From: Halospeciosus flavus
Lineage (GTDB): Archaea > Halobacteriota > Halobacteria > Halobacteriales > Halobacteriaceae
Length of the DNA stretch: 64,000 nt
Reading direction: 5' to 3'
Assembly: GCF_029814175.1 (NCBI RefSeq)
Contig: NZ_CP122313.1
Location: 62,001-126,000 of the forward strand
Every line of letters begins with the position of its first letter. Position 1 is the first letter of the stretch. Position numbers and translations under genes: made by a program. Below are positions 8,933 through 16,934 of the stretch, one piece after another. The notes beneath the pieces are model-generated. The model saw nothing but the letters and a program-made list of their open reading frames with translations. It was not told where the DNA came from and did no database searches.

Positions 8933-9199
8933 TTACGGGCGAACCTGTTCTTGAGGGGCGACTTGCCCCGTTGATTTATCGAACAGGCGCACCGCTGGCG
9001 GGGCCAGACAGCCGTTACACCTATCCCGTGAGGGACTCGGAGTTACCGTCGCTCGCATATTCTTCGCCGCGTTCAGGTCACTATTGGCGACCAACTCGCA
9101 GTTCTCACAAACGTACAACCCACGTTCAATACGGTTTGCATCCGCTTTCATCCCGCACTCACAGCACGTTATGCGGATAGAATCCCGAACCGACTTCTC
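8933..9199 (-). pseudogene. C-terminal fragment of IS1341-type TnpB
   Basis: The frame keeps only the last quarter of TnpB. The zinc-finger pairs CCECGMKADANR and CENCELVANSD are followed by LNAAKNMR and the tail that ends APQEQVRP. The conserved RuvC Asp (NSDLNAA) is present, but the N-terminal catalytic parts are gone. The fragment abuts the stop of the next minus-strand gene at about 9200, so it is a decayed IS200/IS605-family remnant. Confidence 0.8.
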
Positions 9200-9209
9200 C
9201 CGTAGAGGT

Positions 9210-9491
9210 TCATTCCCGTTCGAGATAGAGCGAGTACATGATGATGCCCAGGCCGATCGCCACTAGGACGCTGTTGATCAGGATTCCCATTTCCAGCGAT
9301 ACAGAGAGGATTTGATGGGCGATACCGGCGAGCAACGCGCCGAACGTGATAATGCCGAACCCGATCCCAAGCATCCGAAGCGAGGGTACCCCCGTGCGAC
9401 GATAAGCCCGATACGCGATATACGTGATCCCGCTCCCTAGCAGTAAGATCACCGTTTTCACGACGACGATAGCCGTTCCCACCCACATCAT
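9210..9491 (-). CDS. Three-helix membrane protein (DUF7521-like)
   Basis: The 93-residue protein is almost entirely three hydrophobic helices (about 5-27, 37-60 and 67-88). It overlaps the upstream HTH gene by 4 bp. In haloarchaea an ArsR/TrmB-like HTH followed by a small DUF7521-type membrane protein is a recurrent pair. It probably anchors a sensing or transport function regulated by its partner. The exact role is unknown. Confidence 0.75.
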   Translation of the reverse strand: MMWVGTAIVVVKTVILLLGSGITYIAYRAYRRTGVPSLRMLGIGFGIITFGALLAGIAHQILSVSLEMGILINSVLVAIGLGIIMYSLYLERE

Positions 9492-9862
9492 AGTTCATCC
9501 CCCATCTTCGACCAGATATCCTCAAGCCGTTCGTCGGCATTCCGCGGCGGTCGTTCCACTGTCACCGAGAAGCCGTCGTCATCCATGGAAATCATCACGT
9601 CGTCAAAATCTCGCTCGTATGTCGTGGTTCGACCCCCGCCGGGGTTAATCGTATCCTGTTCATGGACCAGCGAGGCGTCGCTGAGGCGGTCCAGTTTCCG
9701 ATACACCGTCGATTTGGGGATGTCACATACATCCATGAGTTCGTTCGCAGTCATGGGTTCAGCTGTTTCGCGAAGAATCGCTCGACAGTCGGCGTCGTCC
9801 AGCGCATCAAGGATATCCCGCAACGATGGCGAGTCCTCAGATGACGCTGAATCGCGCACCAT
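9488..9862 (-). CDS. Winged-helix transcriptional regulator (ArsR-like)
   Basis: The 124-residue protein carries a winged helix over residues 14-75 (LRDILDALDDADCRAIL, then MTANELMDVCDIPKSTVYRKLDRL, then the wing GGGRTTTYERDF). No metal-binding cysteines are evident, so a metal-sensing role is unlikely. It forms a two-gene operon with the membrane protein that follows, overlapping at ATGA, and probably controls that operon. Confidence 0.82.
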   Translation of the reverse strand: MVRDSASSEDSPSLRDILDALDDADCRAILRETAEPMTANELMDVCDIPKSTVYRKLDRLSDASLVHEQDTINPGGGRTTTYERDFDDVMISMDDDGFSVTVERPPRNADERLEDIWSKMGDEL

Positions 9863-9942
9863 TATCTGAACTTGGGACGTATCTGGGATATGCTATCCGG
9901 TTGATGTACCTAGCGGCGAGACGAGCAAGCCTGCGACTCTTC

Positions 9943-10248
9943 TCACCGCTCGATGTCTGTATCGCACTCAGCCTCAAGCAAGCGACGTCCGGCGTTGGTC
10001 AGATCATATCGTCCTCGACCGACTGGACGGATCAGCCCATGCCCGTGGAGTTGCGCACACGTTTGGTCGACCGTAATCGGGTGGCATTCCGCAGTGGTGG
10101 CGATGTCCATGACATCACGAGGTGACCCAGCGACGAAGCATGCGAGAATCTCCCGGTCGGTTACGCGACCGAGCGCCCGCAGTCCGTCCCGCCCTTGACT
10201 ATCGGTCGCTACCTCTGCGTAGCCGGGTTGTCTTGGCTCGGTCATCAT
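9943..10248 (-). CDS. Small winged-helix DNA-binding protein
   Basis: The 101-residue protein has a winged-helix pattern. DREILACFVAGSPRDVMDIATTAECHPITVDQTCAQLHGHGLI forms helices 1-3 and VGRGRYDLTNAGRRLL forms the wing. The pattern is typical of haloarchaeal regulators with a C-terminal wing. Its ATG overlaps the stop of the upstream TFB gene (TGATG), so it is co-expressed with a basal factor. This suggests a regulatory partner of that TFB, which is an inference. Confidence 0.75.
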   Translation of the reverse strand: MMTEPRQPGYAEVATDSQGRDGLRALGRVTDREILACFVAGSPRDVMDIATTAECHPITVDQTCAQLHGHGLIRPVGRGRYDLTNAGRRLLEAECDTDIER

Positions 10249-11219
10249 GCAGACTCCCCGTGTTCCGCGTAGACATCGAGCAACTCCTGATAGCGATTCC
10301 GGATCGTCATCAGGCTCACGTTGGCTGCGTTACTCACTGTCTTCTGTGTCAGTTGCTCGTTTGTAAGATGGGTTGCAGCATAGAGGGCGGCCGCTGCGAG
10401 ACCTGCCGGGCTCTTGCCACTGTGTGCGTTCTGTGCTTTGGCGGTGGTGAGCAAATCGCGAGCCTGACGCGTTGCCTCGTCGCTCACATCGAGTGCGGAC
10501 GCAAACTGCGGCACGTATTCTAACGGATCCGCCGGTTCAATTTCGAGGGCGAGTTCCCGGGAAACGTACCGATAGGCCCGCTGAATCCGGAGCTCTTCGA
10601 CGCGGCTGACTTCAGCGAATGCGGCCAGCTGCCGTGGCGTTCCGTGTTGTCTGGCTGCGGCGTACAGGGCAGCTGTTGCCATGCTCTCAATTGACCGGCC
10701 CGGGAGGAGATTTTCGTCGACCGCTCGGCGGTAGATCGCCCCTGCTGTCTCTCGAACTGGGTCTGAAATATCGATAGCAGATCCCATCCGATTGATCTCG
10801 CCAAGTGCTTGTTTGAGATTCCGCTCGTGGGCGTCTTTCGTTCGGAATCGTTCGTCCCACCTCCGTAGCCGCTGTAGGCGCGCTCGTTTCCGATCGGAGA
10901 CCGATTGCCCATACGCATCCGTGTCTTTCCTGCTAATTGTTGTGCTGAGCCCCTTGTCGTGCATGAGTTCCGTGGTCGGCGCACCGACGCGACTTTTTTC
11001 GTCCCGTTCGTCGCTGTTGAACGCTCGCCACTCGGGTCCTCGATCGATTGACTCTTCGTTGAGGACTAGCCCGCAGTCTTCGCAGGTCGTTTCCCCGTGC
11101 TCATCGTCGCGAACGATCTGGCCGTCGCACTCCGGACACGACGACTGTAACCGGGACTTGGCGGTCGAATGCTGTTCGTCAGTGTCCGCTTCCCGAATGT
11201 CGAGTGATGTGTTGGACAT
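10245..11219 (-). CDS. tfb: Transcription initiation factor TFB
   Basis: The ATG at 11219 (MSNTSLDIREA) gives 324 residues, the normal TFB length. The zinc ribbon has C28-C31 and C46-C49. The B-reader/linker region (ESIDRGPEWRAF) follows, then two cyclin-fold repeats that include GRSIESMATAALYAAARQ and GKSPAGLAAAALYAATHL. TFB bridges TBP and RNA polymerase at BRE/TATA promoters. Haloarchaea carry several TFBs that select different promoter sets. This one is in an operon with a small HTH protein. The longer upstream frame has no conserved content. Confidence 0.96.
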   Translation of the reverse strand: MSNTSLDIREADTDEQHSTAKSRLQSSCPECDGQIVRDDEHGETTCEDCGLVLNEESIDRGPEWRAFNSDERDEKSRVGAPTTELMHDKGLSTTISRKDTDAYGQSVSDRKRARLQRLRRWDERFRTKDAHERNLKQALGEINRMGSAIDISDPVRETAGAIYRRAVDENLLPGRSIESMATAALYAAARQHGTPRQLAAFAEVSRVEELRIQRAYRYVSRELALEIEPADPLEYVPQFASALDVSDEATRQARDLLTTAKAQNAHSGKSPAGLAAAALYAATHLTNEQLTQKTVSNAANVSLMTIRNRYQELLDVYAEHGESA

Positions 11220-11577
11220 ACGTGCTGGACCTTGAATTTCTGCTCTCGGTGCATCCGAGTGGTTCTCGCTAGCATACTGTGGGTGGCCATCCGAAGAGCA
11301 CGATGCGGGTTCCCAAGATCTGGGAATCCGCCAATCTGGGTTTGCGAGTGCCGAATACATGGAAGTAGAGCGACCGAGCGCCCTCGACTCGAGAAGCATG
11401 ACCCAAGTAGATTCGATCTTGACGCGGATTCAGGAACGTGTCCGGGCTTCTCCAGCCTCATACGTCCATCTATCGGCCATCACCGCTCACATAGAATTTG
11501 CAATCCATCCCTCAAATCAGGGCGCAAACGGAGACTAACTAGTAAGATGGATACCACTTCACGCACGAACCAAGAGT
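11220..11577. other. Divergent promoter region between TFB and histidine kinase
   Basis: This 358-bp region holds no supported gene. It contains the short palindrome ACTAACTAGT near 11534, close to the kinase start. It is reminiscent of, but not the same as, the TetR operators at 7586 and 8783. Confidence 0.4.
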
Positions 11578-13737
11578 ATGACCGGTGACGATGGACCCCG
11601 CCCGGATTCGACATTCCTCCCGGATGTGAAGACCGTCGAAGTCCTCCACATCGATGACGACTCGAGCTTTGCCGATCTCGTTGCGACGTTTCTCGAACGT
11701 GAACACGAAGCGTTCACCGTCCACACTGAGACCGATCCCCGAGACGCCCTTGCAGTCCTTGAAACGAGTGAGCGCTCTGTTGATTGTGTCGTCTGTGACT
11801 ACGATATGCCAGGCTTGGATGGACTGGACGTCCTCGAACGTGTGCGAGATACTCACCCGGACCTCCCGTTTATTCTCTACACCGGCAAAGGCAGCGAGGA
11901 GATCGCCAGCGAAGCGATTAGCGCAGGTGTCACCGACTACCTCCAGAAAACCGGTGGCACAGAACAGTATAGCGTCCTCGCCAATCGGATTCTGAACGCT
12001 ACCGAGGGATACTGGGCTGAGCGATACCTGAATCGTGGCCTCGAAGCCATCGAAACCGCACAGGACGGCATCAGTATCCTCAACGAAGACGGCTATATCG
12101 AATACGCGAACACTGCCTGTGCAGAAATGCTCGGCTACACCCGGGAGGAGATTATCGGTCTCCACTGGGAGACGTTCTATCACGACGACGATGTCGAGGA
12201 CGTCTACGATGTGCTCCTCCCGGAAGCACGCGACGGCCGCTGGCACGGGACCACGACGTTCGTCCAGAAGAACGGCGAGAAAATCGATATCGAACATACG
12301 CTCTCGTACACGGAGGATAGGTCACTGATCTGCACGCTCAGTCCACAACCAACGATTGACGCAGACGCGTCGGATCTGTCTGCAAAAGAGCAAGCGATGG
12401 ACGAAGCGCCCATTGGGATCCTCCTGACCGACCCCCATCAGGAGGATAACCCAATCATCTATGCGAACGACGAATTCACGGAACTCACTGGCTACGAGAA
12501 ACCCGACGTTATCGGCCGCAACTGTCGGTTCCTCCAAGGCGCCGCGACTGCTGACGAACCAGTCCAAAAATTGCGGACTGCGATCGACAATCGAGAATCG
12601 GTAACCGTCGAGTTACGGAACTACCGGAAGGACGGCACTGAGTTCTGGAACCGCGTCCGCGTCGCACCGCTGTTCGACGACGACGGAGAGATCGACCTCT
12701 TCGTTGGGTTCCAAGATGACATTACGGAACGTAAACAGTACGAGGAACAATTGCAGTCCCACAGCGCACGACTGGAGGCGTTGTTCGAACACTCGCCGGA
12801 CATGTTTGCAGTCCACGACATCGACGGTGTGATTCGAGACGTTAACCAGCGGCTGTGTGACGAGCTCGGCTTTACTGAGGCGGAACTTCTGGGTCGGAAA
12901 GTCTGGGATATCGACCCGACGGCCGATCCCGATCGGGCGTCGTCGTTCTGGGATACGCTCCCACCGAATACCCCACACCGCTTCGAGGGCGAACTCGAAC
13001 GCAAAGACGGGTCAACGTTCCCAATTGAGGTGCATCTCATCCGTCTGAACTTGGATGGGGAAGACCGGTTTGTGGCGATGGACCGCGACATCAGCGACCA
13101 GAAGCAACGCGAACGCGAACTCGTCCAGCAGAACGAACGCTTGGACCGATTCACGAGCGTTGTGAGCCACGACTTGCGCAACCCGCTGCAAGTCGCTGAG
13201 GGACGCCTAGAATTACTGCGTGAGGACTGCAATAGCGACCACATCGACGAGATTGACCACGCGCTAGGCCGCATGGATGCGTTAATCGAGGATTTGCTGG
13301 CGCTCGCGCAAGCAGGCGAAGAAGCGATGGATCTTGAACCCATCCGGTTGCCGGAGCTCGTCGAATCCTGCTGGGAGACACTCCCGGAGACGACGGCGAC
13401 ACTAACAATTGAGACGGAACGGACTGTCAAGGCCGACCGCGATCAACTCCGTCAACTCGTGATGAACCTCCTCCGAAACGCGATTGAACACGGCGGACCA
13501 GACGTGACAATAACGGTCGGTGATACAGACGACGGGTTCTACGTTGCCGACGATGGAGCTGGACTCCCCGAATCAGTGAGTGGAAGCGTGTTTGAAGCAG
13601 GCTATACAACTGCTGACGAGGGGACCGGCTTCGGACTCAGTATCGTCGAAGAAGTCGCTAGTCGGCATGGCTGGGAGATCACCGCAACGAACGGACCAAG
13701 TGGTGGCGCTCGCTTCGAAATCTCTACCACCTGCTAA
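11578..13737 (+). CDS. LOV-domain hybrid histidine kinase (receiver-PAS-LOV-PAS-HisKA-HATPase)
   Basis: The 719-residue cytoplasmic protein begins with a receiver (D74 in VVCDYDMPG). A PAS domain (about 145-260) comes next, then a second PAS (about 275-385) with all LOV landmarks: GRNCRFLQG with Cys316, the RKDGTEFWNR strand and Gln379 in FVGFQDDITE. A third PAS precedes the kinase core. That core has the H-box His531 (VVSHDLRNPLQ), the N-box NLLRNAIEHG and the G-boxes DDGAGLP and GTGFGLS. LOV domains bind flavin and form a blue-light cysteinyl adduct, so blue-light or redox sensing is inferred. No cognate output gene adjoins. Confidence 0.93.
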   Translation: MTGDDGPRPDSTFLPDVKTVEVLHIDDDSSFADLVATFLEREHEAFTVHTETDPRDALAVLETSERSVDCVVCDYDMPGLDGLDVLERVRDTHPDLPFILYTGKGSEEIASEAISAGVTDYLQKTGGTEQYSVLANRILNATEGYWAERYLNRGLEAIETAQDGISILNEDGYIEYANTACAEMLGYTREEIIGLHWETFYHDDDVEDVYDVLLPEARDGRWHGTTTFVQKNGEKIDIEHTLSYTEDRSLICTLSPQPTIDADASDLSAKEQAMDEAPIGILLTDPHQEDNPIIYANDEFTELTGYEKPDVIGRNCRFLQGAATADEPVQKLRTAIDNRESVTVELRNYRKDGTEFWNRVRVAPLFDDDGEIDLFVGFQDDITERKQYEEQLQSHSARLEALFEHSPDMFAVHDIDGVIRDVNQRLCDELGFTEAELLGRKVWDIDPTADPDRASSFWDTLPPNTPHRFEGELERKDGSTFPIEVHLIRLNLDGEDRFVAMDRDISDQKQRERELVQQNERLDRFTSVVSHDLRNPLQVAEGRLELLREDCNSDHIDEIDHALGRMDALIEDLLALAQAGEEAMDLEPIRLPELVESCWETLPETTATLTIETERTVKADRDQLRQLVMNLLRNAIEHGGPDVTITVGDTDDGFYVADDGAGLPESVSGSVFEAGYTTADEGTGFGLSIVEEVASRHGWEITATNGPSGGARFEISTTC

Positions 13738-13891
13738 TCGACGGTCTTGATGAAACAGACGAGAAAACGAGTTCAGAAACGTCGTTCACCCACGAAGTTC
13801 GCTACCCCTCAGGCTGATAACACTGTAGAGTGCCAGTCTGTCAAGGGCCAGCCATCGATTCTTTCGATATTGCGATACGCGATGGCTTGCA

Positions 13892-14065
13892 TCATGTTCG
13901 TTTCTCTCGGACACCTTCGCGGCTGCGGGTCATGTCCTCGCAGTTCGGACACACACGTGGCTCGTCGATAGAGTCCGGTGTAAATACACGGACGTAGACA
14001 TCTGTGACGTGGCTGCCACAGTTCTGGCACTCCGGCATACCAGTAGCAGTCATCTTATCGGTCAT
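13892..14065 (-). CDS. 57-residue zinc-ribbon protein, paralogue of 2926-3099
   Basis: The start at 14065 (MTDKMTATGMPEC) yields the same length as the paralogue. About 75-80% of residues match in the ribbon CQNCGSHVTDVYVRVFTP and CPNCEDMTR. The leader just upstream is also conserved. The function is unknown. The conserved basic tail (REGVREKRT) after the ribbon could contact nucleic acid. Confidence 0.75.
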   Translation of the reverse strand: MTDKMTATGMPECQNCGSHVTDVYVRVFTPDSIDEPRVCPNCEDMTRSREGVREKRT

Positions 14066-14652
14066 AGGCTTTCTGTCAGCGTCGAAACGAGCGAGTAGAA
14101 CTATAGACGCGTCCACAACCGTTCCAGACTCAGTCTTGGGAAGCTCACAACGCAATACCTTGTCGCATAGATCGCCTGGCTATGAAGTGACAAATTTGGC
14201 GCCGTCGAAATCCTATTGATCAGATACTATGTGCGGTGAAACAGCCGGTAAGTGAGGATGCACACCGACCTCTTGCTGCAGTCGCTCGCGTTGCTCGCTC
14301 CTTGGAAAAAGCTCGACCAAAAGCCTGCGAGCCTCCCGATGGTCGGCTCTTGGCCTCGCCTTCGGCGAGCGAACCGGCGACCTTCCGGGTCCTCCGGACC
14401 GCTCGGTCGCCGGACAGCTGCGGTAACTAGATCCTCTGTACTTAGCAAGAATTACACGCTAGCCCCTCAAGGCCAATAGCTGGGACAACCGTCAATAGAC
14501 TGGGATGAGATGGATATCAGGGACTGGGAAACAGTTATACCGGCGAGCGCTTAGGTTTAGTTGAATTATCTATCGCTCATTGTGGGCGACAAAAGCCGTC
14601 GCCAGATCTCTTCTGGCGAGTAATCAAATCCGACAGTCCCAACCCACGAGTA
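14066..14652. other. 587-bp non-coding region with hairpins
   Basis: No frame here is convincing. The part at about 14240-14430 is GC-rich and repetitive and looks like decayed mobile or intergenic repeat DNA. A 7-bp stem CGCCAGA-TCTCT-TCTGGCG lies at about 14600-14618, shortly before the UspA gene. An AT-rich tract at about 14555-14585 may hold the UspA promoter. Confidence 0.4.
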
Positions 14653-15240
14653 ATGCCAGCATTCCCAACCAATTCTCCGCCGTCCAGAGCTACGAGTATC
14701 TACCCGGCCAGTCTACGTGAAGTCAGTACGCCACCACGACGCTTGACGCGACGTAAGGCCTCTACTGGGGACGCAATTGCCCGCCAAGAATTCGGTTTCA
14801 CTGACGTTGAAGCCCTTGACGACGTAACAATCACCCACTACGGTCCCGGGACAAATCAGGCGATCAACTCGATTCTTGTCCCAATCGCGGGCGGCCCGAA
14901 CAGCGATGCTGCTGTGACGCTCGCCAGCAGTATCGCCTCGGAGTGGGCCGCGTCAATTACGCTGCTGACAGTCATTCCAGAAGGCGCAGCCGATACTCAA
15001 CGACAGGCAGCTAACCGGCGATTAGAGACGTACGCTGAGAGTATGGCTGACAGTTCGGTTGTGACAACTCTCGTTCGTAGCGACGATGTCGCCTCCGCAA
15101 TCGCAACGGAAAGCGTCGCGCATGAGCTCCTTGTCATCGGAGCGTCCGAACGGTCACTGTTCAAACGATTTTTTCGCGGGACAATCCCTGAGCAACTCAG
15201 ACAAGAAACACACGCACCAATATTCGTAATCAGTCGGTAA
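14653..15240 (+). CDS. UspA-domain protein, probably a truncated transporter-UspA relic
   Basis: Residues 73-195 form a universal stress protein domain, with strand NSILVPIAGGPNSD and the nucleotide-loop-like end IGASERSLFKRFFRGTIPEQL. The 70 residues before it include ASTGDAIARQEFGFTDVEAL. That linker normally follows the membrane part of haloarchaeal amino-acid permease-UspA fusions. The first 30 residues look unrelated and Pro/Ser-rich. I read it as the detached C-terminal part of such a fusion. It may still be expressed. Confidence 0.7.
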   Translation: MPAFPTNSPPSRATSIYPASLREVSTPPRRLTRRKASTGDAIARQEFGFTDVEALDDVTITHYGPGTNQAINSILVPIAGGPNSDAAVTLASSIASEWAASITLLTVIPEGAADTQRQAANRRLETYAESMADSSVVTTLVRSDDVASAIATESVAHELLVIGASERSLFKRFFRGTIPEQLRQETHAPIFVISR

Positions 15241-15312
15241 CTCACCACCGCTGAATACTGCCGAACGAATGGAGCCCCCAAATATTCCCCTCGGCAGCGA
15301 CAACCCCTTGGT

Positions 15313-15483
15313 ATGGTTGAGTACTGTGATAAGTGTGGGACGGAACTTGACTCATCTCAGGAACGCCACCAGCAGTACCGAATCGAGCATCCGTCGGATT
15401 CCGTCGAGACACTGAAAGGGCGTCTGTGCTCGGATTGTTTCTGGGAGCTCAAAGAGTGGCTCGAAACAGAGAAAGTCACGTAA
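15313..15483 (+). CDS. 56-residue CxxC...CxxC protein
   Basis: The ATG at 15313 opens a short protein beginning MVEYCDKCGTELDSS, with a second pair LCSDCFWELKEWLE near the C-terminus, so one zinc site is likely. The C-terminal helix is amphipathic and acidic. It is too short to attract gene finders but has coherent structure and typical haloarchaeal codon use. The function is unknown. Confidence 0.65.
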   Translation: MVEYCDKCGTELDSSQERHQQYRIEHPSDSVETLKGRLCSDCFWELKEWLETEKVT

Positions 15484-15589
15484 CGGCGTTCCCCGATTGA
15501 GCGATACAGCGTCTGCCCTTGCCAATCTATGCTCGAATTTAATAGACGTTAAGGGTTTCAACAGAGCCACGAATTCTCACCCGCCGTAC

Positions 15590-15595
15590 TTTAAG
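15590..15595 (+). promoter_or_regulatory. TATA box of the TBP gene
   Basis: TTTAAG lies 25 bp before the TBP start codon. This fits archaeal promoters of leaderless transcripts, in which transcription starts at or next to the ATG. Confidence 0.5.
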
Positions 15596-15619
15596 TGAGT
15601 TGTCCGACGAATACCCTGT

Positions 15620-16180
15620 ATGAGCACGCTGGCGGACACAATCCAAATCGAGAACGTCGTTGCATCCAGTGATCTCGGCCAGGAACTCGCCCTCGACCAA
15701 CTCTCCACAGACCTTCCCGGCGCCGACTACAACCCCGAGGACTTCCCTGGCATCGTCTACCGCCTCCAGGAGCCGAAGTCAGCCACGCTGATTTTCCGCT
15801 CGGGCAAAGTCGTCTGCACCGGCGCGAAAAGCGTTGACGATGTCCACGAAGCCCTCGAAATCGTCTTCGATGACATCCGCGAGTTAGGCATCGATGTCGC
15901 GAGTAATCCGCCGATCGAGGTGCAGAATATCGTCTCTAGTGCCAACCTGAAGCAATCGTTGAACTTGAACGCGATTGCGATCGGCCTGGGGTTGGAGCAA
16001 ATCGAGTATGAACCCGAACAGTTCCCTGGTCTTGTCTACCGGCTTGACGACCCCGATGTCGTCGTCCTTCTGTTCGGCAGTGGGAAACTCGTGATTACTG
16101 GCGCAAATGAATCTGAGGACGCCCAGCACGCGCTGGTACACGTCAAAGACCGCCTCACCGAACTCGGCTTGCTTGAGTAA
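15620..16180 (+). CDS. tbp: TATA-box-binding protein TBP
   Basis: The 186-residue protein is two imperfect TBP repeats. The first has IQIENVVASSDLGQELAL and FPGIVYRLQEPKSATLIFRSGKVVCTGAKS. The second has VQNIVSSANLKQSLNL and FPGLVYRLDDPDVVVLLFGSGKLVITGA. TBP binds the promoter TATA element and recruits TFB. Haloarchaea often carry extra TBPs on plasmids. With two TFBs in this window, the element could assemble its own initiation complexes. The acidic C-terminal stirrup is typical. Confidence 0.97.
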   Translation: MSTLADTIQIENVVASSDLGQELALDQLSTDLPGADYNPEDFPGIVYRLQEPKSATLIFRSGKVVCTGAKSVDDVHEALEIVFDDIRELGIDVASNPPIEVQNIVSSANLKQSLNLNAIAIGLGLEQIEYEPEQFPGLVYRLDDPDVVVLLFGSGKLVITGANESEDAQHALVHVKDRLTELGLLE

Positions 16181-16272
16181 TCCTCCGTTTATAGAACGAC
16201 TACCACGCGAAAGGAGCTGTGTTGCTGGGGCGAGTAGCATCCACCTGGCTCTGAACACTGGGAACAGGGGTG

Positions 16273-16554
16273 TTACTCGCTGAAGTCGACGTACTGGGAT
16301 TCCCAGTCACGACGAGCAGCAATTTCACGGCGGCCACGCTGTGTGAGCGTGTACACGTTCGTGCGCTTGTCGAGTTGCCCCTTCTCGACGAGGCCTTTGT
16401 CGACGAGGCCGTCGAGATTCGGATAGAGTCGGCCGTGATTGATGTCTTGCTCGTAGTAGTCCTCAAGTTCGTCCTTAACTGCGAGCCCATGTGGTTCGTC
16501 AAGCCCGGCGATCACATACAAGATGTCCCGCTGGAATCCAGTTAAATCGTGCAT
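16273..16554 (-). CDS. PadR-family transcriptional regulator
   Basis: The 93-residue protein is a PadR winged helix. LTGFQRDILYVIAGLDEPHGLAVKDELEDYY is followed by INHGRLYPNLDGLVDKGLVEKGQLDKRTNVYTLTQRG, the Y-P-L-LVxxGLV signature. It lacks a long C-terminal helix, as usual for short haloarchaeal members. It is divergent from the histone-fold gene at 16692 and may control that intergenic region. Confidence 0.9.
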   Translation of the reverse strand: MHDLTGFQRDILYVIAGLDEPHGLAVKDELEDYYEQDINHGRLYPNLDGLVDKGLVEKGQLDKRTNVYTLTQRGRREIAARRDWESQYVDFSE

Positions 16555-16691
16555 TCGTCTATTTCTCTTCTTTTCGCGGGTTGATTAAGTGTTCTCTGGT
16601 GCTCAGTGGAGAATATGCGATACGACGAGGTGAGAATTCCGCGTGAGAACTTCGAACCTTTATCTGGTGGGCAGGCGAAACCTACGATGGA

Positions 16692-16859
16692 ATGTCTGAC
16701 CTCATCGTCAAAGCAGCCGTGAAGGACGAACTTTCGGAGCACAACGTCGCGGCCGATTTCTACGACGCCCTCAACGAAGAGGTCGCCGAACTGCTCGACG
16801 ACGCCGCAGAGCGTGCCGAGGCCAACGACCGGAAGACGGTCCAGCCCCGCGACCTATAG
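16692..16859 (+). CDS. Short histone-fold protein (DUF1931-like)
   Basis: Fifty-five residues from the ATG at 16692 match the end of single histone folds: IVKAAVKDEL, then FYDALNEEVAELLDDAAERAEANDRKTVQPRDL. The last stretch is the classical histone alpha2-loop-alpha3 pattern. The family (DUF1931) is widespread in haloarchaea and may bind DNA or act as a small dimeric chromatin protein. An alternative ATG lies five bases upstream in another frame and is not used. The TTTAT box near 16656 would suit its promoter. Confidence 0.85.
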   Translation: MSDLIVKAAVKDELSEHNVAADFYDALNEEVAELLDDAAERAEANDRKTVQPRDL

Positions 16860-16934
16860 GCCTGCGTAACGCAGCCCACCCCGGCACTCGAACGTAGCTT
16901 TTTGAGGTTCCTGTTCAGAAGTTAGGAAACGGAG

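Noticed and set aside
11534-11543. ACTAACTAGT as a third TetR operator
   Set aside because: It is shorter, lacks the spacing of the two good sites and is far from both TetR genes.
14227-14448. GC-rich region as a small RNA gene or protein gene
   Set aside because: No promoter pair, no stable single fold and no convincing frame; it may be decayed repeat DNA.
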